A stretch of 64,000 bases of DNA from Gemmatimonadaceae bacterium (lineage in GTDB: Bacteria > Gemmatimonadota > Gemmatimonadetes > Gemmatimonadales > Gemmatimonadaceae), in NCBI GenBank assembly GCA_035606695.1, contig DATNEW010000044.1:1-64000 (forward strand), read 5' to 3'. How positions within the stretch are numbered: the first letter of the stretch is position 1; each line of letters begins with the position of its first letter. The notes below the pieces were generated by a model, which did not search any database, was not told where the DNA came from, and saw nothing but the letters and a program-made list of their open reading frames with translations. Position numbers and translations under genes: made by a program. Shown one piece after another: positions 58,853-64,000 of this stretch.

Positions 58853-58975
58853 AAGGCTATGTCGCGGGTCTACATCGGTTGCCCGCACTGCGGGACGGAC
58901 TTCTACATCTATACGCCAACCGAGTCGCCAAGCGATGCGCCGACTTTGCCGCTGTCCGTGAATTCAAGCTGGGAC

Positions 58976-59070
58976 ATGACAACGCTGGCCAGATCTTGTC
59001 AGACGTGGTCAGATTTTATCGTGATTCACATGTGACCACGACAGAATCTGACCACGTCCGACAACATCCC
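58976..59070. repeat. Dispersed inverted repeat, TCTGACAAGATCTG family, copy D
   Basis: The left arm (58995-59024) reads CTTGTCAGACGTGGTCAGAT then TTTATCGTGAT. The right arm (59035-59065) is its complement with a few mismatches. The loop is about 10 bases, shorter than in the other copies. It sits between the DUF262 pseudogene and the DinB gene, 22 bases before the DinB start. The rest of 58853-58975 holds no recognisable gene. Confidence 0.82.
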
Positions 59071-59091
59071 ACTCTTGCCACTCTCTCCGCG

Positions 59092-59631
59092 ATGACCATC
59101 CCTCGCACGACCGTGAAGGTCGACGACCGTCTCGGCAACGTCCTCTCGACGCTGATGCGCGAGCTGGCGCACGGCTCGCCCGATCCGCGCGCCGAGACGT
59201 CGATGCTCAATCGCGGCGACGAAGGATTGCTTCGCTCGCTGGAACAGCTATCCGCCGCCGAGGCGTCGAAAGCGAGCGACGGCGGCGCATCGATCGCCGC
59301 GCACGCCGATCACCTCCGCTACGGATACTCCATCCTCAACCGTTGGGCGAACGGCGAGGCCACGCCGTGGGCGACCGCGGATTGGACGCAAAGCTGGAAC
59401 ATCGTGGTCGCCGACGATGAACAATGGAAAGCGCTCGTCGCCGAGCTTCGCCGCGAGATCAACGACTGGCTCGACTCGCTGCGCACTCCGCGCGAGGTCG
59501 AGGATGCGGACGCGCTATGGCTGATCGGCAACATTGCACATCTCGCATACCACCTCGGCGCCATTCGGCAGATCGACCGCGCGACGCGCGGCCCCACGGC
59601 GGAAGACGAGCGGCGCGCCAAGATGATGTAA
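59092..59631 (+). CDS. DinB-like/YfiT-superfamily protein
   Basis: A 179-residue four-helix protein. Two His-bearing helices (SIAAHADHLRYGYSILNRW; IGNIAHLAYHLGAIRQIDR) provide the metal triad of DinB-like proteins, often thiol-dependent S-transferases. Start ATG 59092; an upstream in-frame extension is read-through from the pseudogene region. No Shine-Dalgarno. Ends 12 bases before the next frame opens. Confidence 0.8.
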   Translation: MTIPRTTVKVDDRLGNVLSTLMRELAHGSPDPRAETSMLNRGDEGLLRSLEQLSAAEASKASDGGASIAAHADHLRYGYSILNRWANGEATPWATADWTQSWNIVVADDEQWKALVAELRREINDWLDSLRTPREVEDADALWLIGNIAHLAYHLGAIRQIDRATRGPTAEDERRAKMM

Positions 59632-59676
59632 CGCGCGTCACGGGTGACGGACGCCCGCGGAAATCGTCTCGAAGGC

Positions 59677-61740
59677 ATGTCCTCCGACCGCAACGCCCAG
59701 CTCCGGCTCGCCACCTACACGGCGCTCGTGCTCTTCTTCGAGCTCGCCTTCATTCGATACACGTCCGCATACGTGCGTGTATTCGGATTCTATCAAAACT
59801 TCGTCCTGATCGGGACGTTCCTCGGAATGGGCGTCGGGCTGCTGCGCGCGGATCTCGCGCGCAAGCTCAATTGGCTCACCGTGCCCGCGACCATTCTTCT
59901 CCTCGGTGCCGTCTTCGTCTTCGGCGGCATGCGCATCGCGGTACCGAACGACAAGAGCGAGTTCCTGTGGGGCATCTTCGGCAACGTCGGTCCGACGCAC
60001 TCGGTTCCACTGACCGTCGTCGTCGCGGTGCTCTTCACGCTCGTCGCGCTGTTCTTCGTTCCTCTCGGTGCACTCATCGGCCAGGAATTTCGCAAGCTGC
60101 CGCCGTTGCGCGCCTACGCCGCCGACGTCGCGGGAAGTCTCGCCGGCATCCTGGTATTCGGGCTGCTCAGCGCAATGCGCGAGCCGCCGATCGTCTGGTT
60201 CGCCGTCGGCTTTGCGGCGTACATGCTCGTGTCGCTGCGCAACCGGCCATTCCTGATCGGTCTTGCTGTCGCCGGCGCGGCGGCCTTGCTGATTGCCGCG
60301 CGGACGGTTCGAGTGTCGCCGGAGTTCTGGTCGCCCTACTATCGCATCAACGTGCTGCGTCGCGACGACGGCGGCTTCATGCTCACCGTCAACGGCTCAC
60401 TGCATCAGATCATGTTGCCGCTCGACTCGGCGCACGCTGCCACGAGTCCGTACGTGCACGCGGTCTATCCCGCCTACGTGCGGCCGTATCGCTACGCCGC
60501 GAGTCTCGACACGGCGCTGATCGTCGGCGCGGGCACCGGCAACGACGTCGCGCTGCTGCTGCAGCACGGCGCCAAGTACATCGACGCCGTCGAGATCGAT
60601 CCGACCATTCAGGATATCGGCATCGCCGGGCATCCCGAGCAGCCGTATTCGAATCCGCGCGTGCACCGACACATCAACGACGCACGTGCCTACCTGCGCA
60701 CCACGCCGCATCATTACAATGTCATCATTTTCGGAACGCTCGACAGCCAGACGCTGCTTTCCGGTATGAGCTCCGTACGCCTGGACAACTATGTATACAC
60801 GGTCGAGTCGTTCAAGTCCGCGCGCAGTCGTCTCGCGCCTGACGGAACGCTGATCGCGTATCACATGTCGGCGAATCCCGCGATCGCGGCCAAGCTATAT
60901 CAGTTGATCGGCGAAGCGTTCGACGAGCCGCCTGGTGTCTTCAGCGAATATGACTATCTGTTCAACCTGACCTTCGTCGCGGGACACGGCGCGCGCGACG
61001 TACCGTCCGTCGCGCCCGCCGTGATGCGCCAGCTCACACAGAACACCGAGCGCCCGCACGACGACTGGCCATATCTCTATCTCTCCGGCCGCACGATTCC
61101 CGCGCACTACATCGGCGCGCTGCTCATCGTGCTCCTCGTCGCCGCATCGTTCATCACGGTCGGCGCGCGACGCTCACTTACCGGCGGACGCATCGACATC
61201 GCGATGTTCTTCATGGGCGCCGGATTCCTCCTCGTCGAGACGAAGAGCGTGACCGAGATGTCGCTGCTCTTCGGGTCGACATGGACGGTCAACCTCATGG
61301 TGTTCGCCGCCATTCTCATCATGGTGCTCATCGCGAATCTCGTCGTGCAGCGACGAGGCTTCGCGAGCACCAAACCGATGTTCGCCGGATTGTTCGCGAC
61401 GCTCGCGATTGCCTACGCCGTTCCGGCGAGCGCGCTGCTGCCACTTGGCGCCGCGGCGGAATGGATCGCCGGCGGATTCATGGTCGCGCTTCCGATCTTC
61501 TTCGCGGCGCTCATCTTCTCGACGCTGTTGTCACGACGGAGCGATGCGAGTCGCGCGCTCGCCTACAACCTGCTGGGCGCCATTCTTGGCGGTGTGTTGG
61601 AGTACAGCGCCATGGCCCTCGGCATCAAGGCGATGTACATCGTCGCGGCGCTGCTGTATGCCGGCGCAGCCGTGCCCGCGGTGCGCGAGGAACACACTGC
61701 CGACGAGGTCACGCCAGAGGCCGTGGCGTCGGCCGCCTGA
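59677..61740 (+). CDS. Membrane-bound spermidine synthase-like protein
   Basis: About 687 residues: six N-terminal helices, a Rossmann domain at about 275-440 with ALIVGAGTGNDVALLLQHG, DAVEIDP and HINDARAYLR, then about six more helices ending in YSAMALGIKAMYIVAALLY. This helix-synthase-helix plan is common in bacterial proteins annotated as spermidine synthase, but the polyamine-binding acidic residues are not evident, so the acceptor is unknown. ATG 59677 is preferred to GTG 59644 because it follows GAAGG and starts the family-like N-terminus. Confidence 0.78.
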   Translation: MSSDRNAQLRLATYTALVLFFELAFIRYTSAYVRVFGFYQNFVLIGTFLGMGVGLLRADLARKLNWLTVPATILLLGAVFVFGGMRIAVPNDKSEFLWGIFGNVGPTHSVPLTVVVAVLFTLVALFFVPLGALIGQEFRKLPPLRAYAADVAGSLAGILVFGLLSAMREPPIVWFAVGFAAYMLVSLRNRPFLIGLAVAGAAALLIAARTVRVSPEFWSPYYRINVLRRDDGGFMLTVNGSLHQIMLPLDSAHAATSPYVHAVYPAYVRPYRYAASLDTALIVGAGTGNDVALLLQHGAKYIDAVEIDPTIQDIGIAGHPEQPYSNPRVHRHINDARAYLRTTPHHYNVIIFGTLDSQTLLSGMSSVRLDNYVYTVESFKSARSRLAPDGTLIAYHMSANPAIAAKLYQLIGEAFDEPPGVFSEYDYLFNLTFVAGHGARDVPSVAPAVMRQLTQNTERPHDDWPYLYLSGRTIPAHYIGALLIVLLVAASFITVGARRSLTGGRIDIAMFFMGAGFLLVETKSVTEMSLLFGSTWTVNLMVFAAILIMVLIANLVVQRRGFASTKPMFAGLFATLAIAYAVPASALLPLGAAAEWIAGGFMVALPIFFAALIFSTLLSRRSDASRALAYNLLGAILGGVLEYSAMALGIKAMYIVAALLYAGAAVPAVREEHTADEVTPEAVASAA

Positions 61741-62299
61741 TCGCTTCGATCGCTTCGTCGTCTTCGAACAACGAAAGCGTCTGTGCCGCGCCCTCGAGCT
61801 CGAGCAGACGCTTCTTTCGCCACAAACCACCGCCGTATCCGGTCAGCGAGCCGTCTGATCCGATGACGCGGTGGCAGGGAATGAGAATCGACACGCGATT
61901 GTCGCCATTCGCTCGCGCGACCGCTCGCACCGCGGTCGGCTGACCGATCGACTCGGCGACGCGCGCGTACGTCGTCGTCGTACCGTGCGGGATGGTTTGC
62001 AGCGTATCCCACACGCGCATCTGAAACGGCGTGCCCGGTGTGCGCATGGGAACGGTGAACTCGCGCCGGTCGCCATCGAAGTACTCGGTGAGCTGCTGCC
62101 GCAGCAGATCGAAGACCGGCGAATGACCCCGTTCCAACTCACAGCGAAGCGCGCGACGCACGCGGCTCAACTGTTCGTCGAGCATGCGGCGGTACGTGAA
62201 CTCGAGCAGCAGCAAGTGCGTGTCGGTCGCGGCGGCGACCATCTCGCCGATCGGCGTCGCGATGTCGGCGAGCATTGCTCGCGGAATGGCATTGGCCAT
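61709..62299 (-). CDS. ogt: Methylated-DNA-protein-cysteine methyltransferase (Ogt type)
   Basis: A 196-residue repair protein that moves O6-alkyl groups to its own Cys. The active site ILIPCHRVIGSDG and upstream helix-turn-helix (PFQMRVWDTLQTIPHGTTTTYARVAE) are intact, as is the final GYGGGLWRKKRLL. The C-terminal 30 residues (LSLFEDDEAIEAIRRP) are longer than usual and overlap the 3' end of the spermidine-synthase-like gene by 32 bases. Confidence 0.93.
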   Translation of the reverse strand: MANAIPRAMLADIATPIGEMVAAATDTHLLLLEFTYRRMLDEQLSRVRRALRCELERGHSPVFDLLRQQLTEYFDGDRREFTVPMRTPGTPFQMRVWDTLQTIPHGTTTTYARVAESIGQPTAVRAVARANGDNRVSILIPCHRVIGSDGSLTGYGGGLWRKKRLLELEGAAQTLSLFEDDEAIEAIRRPTPRPLA

Positions 62300-62307
62300 C
62301 CCTCATT

Positions 62308-63141
62308 CTACGCCTCTCGCCGAGCGACGTACAGCAGGCTGGGGCTCGCGCAGTCGTCGTCGCCCGGGGCGAGTCGTCGTCCCTCGCCGTCGAAAACGTC
62401 GGTGAGCAGAAATCCAGCGTGGGCGAGCTGCGACTGTTGGCGCTCGCGATCGATGTAGTAGTGCAGTGCGGCGTAGTCGTGCCCGTGGTCGTTGAGCAGC
62501 GCGTACTCGTCCTCGACGCGGCGCAGGCGGCGAATGCGCCCATGATTCACCAGGCTGCGCATGAATCGAACGACATGGACGGCCTGCGTTGCCGGATTGT
62601 GGGCACGCTCGAGCCACGGCCCGTCGAACGCTCGATGATAGCGCCGATTGTGCGACGAGAACGCGAGCACTCCGTGCGGGCGCAGCACACGCCGAACTTC
62701 GCCGAGGGTGCGATGGCGGTCGGCGTGCGAGACGGCGTCGATCACGTTGGCCGACGCGAACACGAAGTCGAACGATTCATTCGCGAACGGTGACAAGTCG
62801 CGCATGTCCACGACGCGTGCGTCCACATTCGGCATGCGTTGCCGGAAATGCGCGATCATCGCGGCCGAATAGTCCGTCGCGACGTACGAGCGAGCGTGCG
62901 ATTCGAGATACCGCGTCGTGCGACCGGTCCCGACACCGATGTCGAGCACATCCTTGCCCGCGAAGTCCGGCTGATAGGCGAGGAGCGCCATCGTCTCTGC
63001 GCGGTCGAGCCCGGCGTCGGCCGGATAGAAACTGGGGATGCGCGCCGACTGATAGATCCGGCGATTCACCGCGTCTTGCGGATCGGCGGCGTTGGCCAGC
63101 GCGGCGGCTTCGTTACGTGGATCGGGTTGGGGCTGCATCAT
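62308..63141 (-). CDS. Class I SAM-dependent methyltransferase
   Basis: A 277-residue protein with SAM motif I VLDIGVGTGRTTRYLE near 66, SYVATDYSAAMIAHF, and SFDFVFASANVIDAVSHAD before RVLRPHGVLAFSSHN. The substrate is unknown; the N-terminal segment (ARIPSFYPADAGLDRAETM) and the C-terminal YALLNDHGHDYAALHYYIDR suggest a lipid or small-molecule acceptor. It lies 8 bases upstream of ogt on the same strand. Confidence 0.82.
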   Translation of the reverse strand: MMQPQPDPRNEAAALANAADPQDAVNRRIYQSARIPSFYPADAGLDRAETMALLAYQPDFAGKDVLDIGVGTGRTTRYLESHARSYVATDYSAAMIAHFRQRMPNVDARVVDMRDLSPFANESFDFVFASANVIDAVSHADRHRTLGEVRRVLRPHGVLAFSSHNRRYHRAFDGPWLERAHNPATQAVHVVRFMRSLVNHGRIRRLRRVEDEYALLNDHGHDYAALHYYIDRERQQSQLAHAGFLLTDVFDGEGRRLAPGDDDCASPSLLYVARREA

Positions 63142-63151
63142 CGCATCTCTC

Positions 63152-63180
63152 CTGACAACGGCGCTCAGAGGCGCTATAAT
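63152..63180 (+). promoter_or_regulatory. Consensus sigma70-type promoter of the HisC-like gene
   Basis: CTGACA (63152-63157), 17-base spacer and a perfect TATAAT (63175-63180). The predicted start is about 63187, 6 bases before the ATG at 63193, too short for a Shine-Dalgarno. This is the clearest promoter in the window. Confidence 0.8.
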
Positions 63181-63192
63181 CGGGCCACCTCA

Positions 63193-64000
63193 ATGCCGGA
63201 GCTTGGGATGCCAGTCTCTCGCCGCTCCTTCGTCGCCGCGCTCGGCGCGGGTGCCACGGGCCTCATTGCCGGGCCTCTCGTCACATGGCGTGGGCACGAA
63301 GAACTCTTTGCGTCGCAGGGGCAGCCCGATCGCAAAGCCGATCGCCTACTCGCGTCGCGGCCCGGGATGATTCGGATCGACAGCAACGAGAATCCCAATG
63401 GTCCCGGCCGCCGTGCGCTCGACGCGATCACGGCGCGGTTGCATCAATCGAATCGGTATCCGGTCAAGGAAGAGGACGACCTCGTCGCGACGATCGCGAA
63501 GGTCCATGGCGTCAAACCCGAGAATGTTCTGCTCGGTTGCGGCTCCGGAGAATTGCTGCGCGCCGCGGTGTACGCGTTCACGTCGCCGTCGCGCGCGCTC
63601 GTTGCGCCCGAGCCGACCTTCGAGGCGCCGGGCGCCTTCGCCAAATTCCTGAATCATCCCGTCGTCGCGCCTCGCGTCGACTCGAAGCTCCAGCTCGATC
63701 TCGACGCGATGGCCGACGCGGCGCGTGGCGCGGGGCTCGTCTATTTCTGCAATCCGAACAATCCCACCGCGACCGTGCACGGCGGCGATGCGGTGGCGGG
63801 CTATGTGAATCGTGTCGCGCAGACGTCGCCCGATACGACTATCCTCATCGACGAGGCATACCACGAATACGTCGCGGATCCGTCGTATCGCACCGCGGTG
63901 CCGATCGCGCTCGCGAATCCGCGCGTGGTCGTTACACGAACGTTCTCAAAAGTGTTCGGCATGGCGGGACTACGCGCCGGCTACGCGATCGGGCAGCCCG
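63193..64000 (+). CDS. Tat-exported HisC-like class I/II aminotransferase, 3' truncated
   Basis: The frame is open to the end of the window (269 complete residues visible). ATG 63193, or 63208 (MPVSRRSF). A twin-arginine signal (SRRSFVAALGAGATGLIAG) is followed by an HisC-type aminotransferase: IDSNENPNGPGRRALDAI, LLGCGSGELLRAAV, FCNPNNPTATVHGG (substrate Asn), LIDEAYHEYV (Asp/Tyr) and the PLP-lysine in TRTFSKVFGMAGLRAGYAIG. Export of a PLP enzyme is unusual; family and function beyond aminotransferase are not certain. Confidence 0.85.
   Translation, partial: MPELGMPVSRRSFVAALGAGATGLIAGPLVTWRGHEELFASQGQPDRKADRLLASRPGMIRIDSNENPNGPGRRALDAITARLHQSNRYPVKEEDDLVATIAKVHGVKPENVLLGCGSGELLRAAVYAFTSPSRALVAPEPTFEAPGAFAKFLNHPVVAPRVDSKLQLDLDAMADAARGAGLVYFCNPNNPTATVHGGDAVAGYVNRVAQTSPDTTILIDEAYHEYVADPSYRTAVPIALANPRVVVTRTFSKVFGMAGLRAGYAIGQP

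Noticed and set aside
58853-59091. Duplicated tRNA-Gln 3' end (attR) at the right edge of the island
   Set aside because: The TTCGATCCCAGGAGGGGCA sequence does not recur there; an integrase is also absent.

Overview
The window is chromosomal DNA from a very GC-rich, Gram-negative, aerobic heterotroph. An outer membrane is implied by a type II secretin, a TonB-dependent receptor and lipoproteins. The PadR/ADOP-permease pair, small tightly overlapping operons, and frequent GTG/TTG starts without a Shine-Dalgarno sequence suggest Gemmatimonadota, with Acidobacteriota as the main alternative. That placement is inference; there is no rRNA in the window.

Layout. 1-3438: end of a type II secretion operon (GspL, GspM, GspC, GspD). 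3470-6534: glycosyltransferase, dicarboxylate/amino-acid symporter and a Ser/Gly/Thr repeat protein. 6688-8609: LD-carboxypeptidase, rhodanese, CoA-type Nudix hydrolase. 8797-11723: PadR regulator and ADOP permease, with an operator inside the promoter. 11862-18079: a metal-homeostasis divergon. TonB receptor, two lipoproteins and a VOC protein lie to the left; MntH, Usp and an MntR-type regulator lie to the right; two DtxR-like palindromes sit between them. 18187-22132: hybrid kinase, receiver and Hpt-REC-REC-GGDEF phosphorelay. 22267-26873: holin-like protein and an AttEFGH-like ABC operon. 27055-32128: glycine-zipper protein, DUF72 protein and a membrane trio ending in SURF1. 32275-37115: acyl-CoA dehydrogenase, BtuF-like protein, CopZ-like protein, MgtE. 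37430-41637: biotin operon bioF-bioA-bioD-bioB. 41592-51022: assorted housekeeping genes, including a hotdog thioesterase, RNase Z, an SDR and a KGG stress protein. 51197-54207: serine/threonine dehydratase, tRNA-Ala(CGC), a lipoprotein, tRNA-Gln(CTG).

54443-58852 is visibly lower in GC and has Shine-Dalgarno-led genes. It is a defence island downstream of tRNA-Gln: a DUF262 protein, a HEPN protein, a cytosine-5 DNA methyltransferase and a Vsr endonuclease, all overlapping by 4 bases, then a second DUF262 gene broken by two stop codons. It is the best candidate for a little-described system. 59092-64000 returns to host-like sequence: DinB protein, membrane-bound spermidine-synthase-like protein, O6-alkylguanine-DNA methyltransferase, SAM methyltransferase, and a Tat-exported HisC-like aminotransferase cut by the window end.

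Intergenic sequence is rich in structure. There are four copies of an inverted repeat built on TCTGACAAGATCTG, two of a TCATCC(C/T)GAGCGAAGCGA hairpin, and arrays of an 8-bp unit CGCCCATA that apparently removed one gene's stop codon and supplies another's. Several promoters place the -10 box 5-8 bases before the start codon, pointing to leaderless mRNAs.
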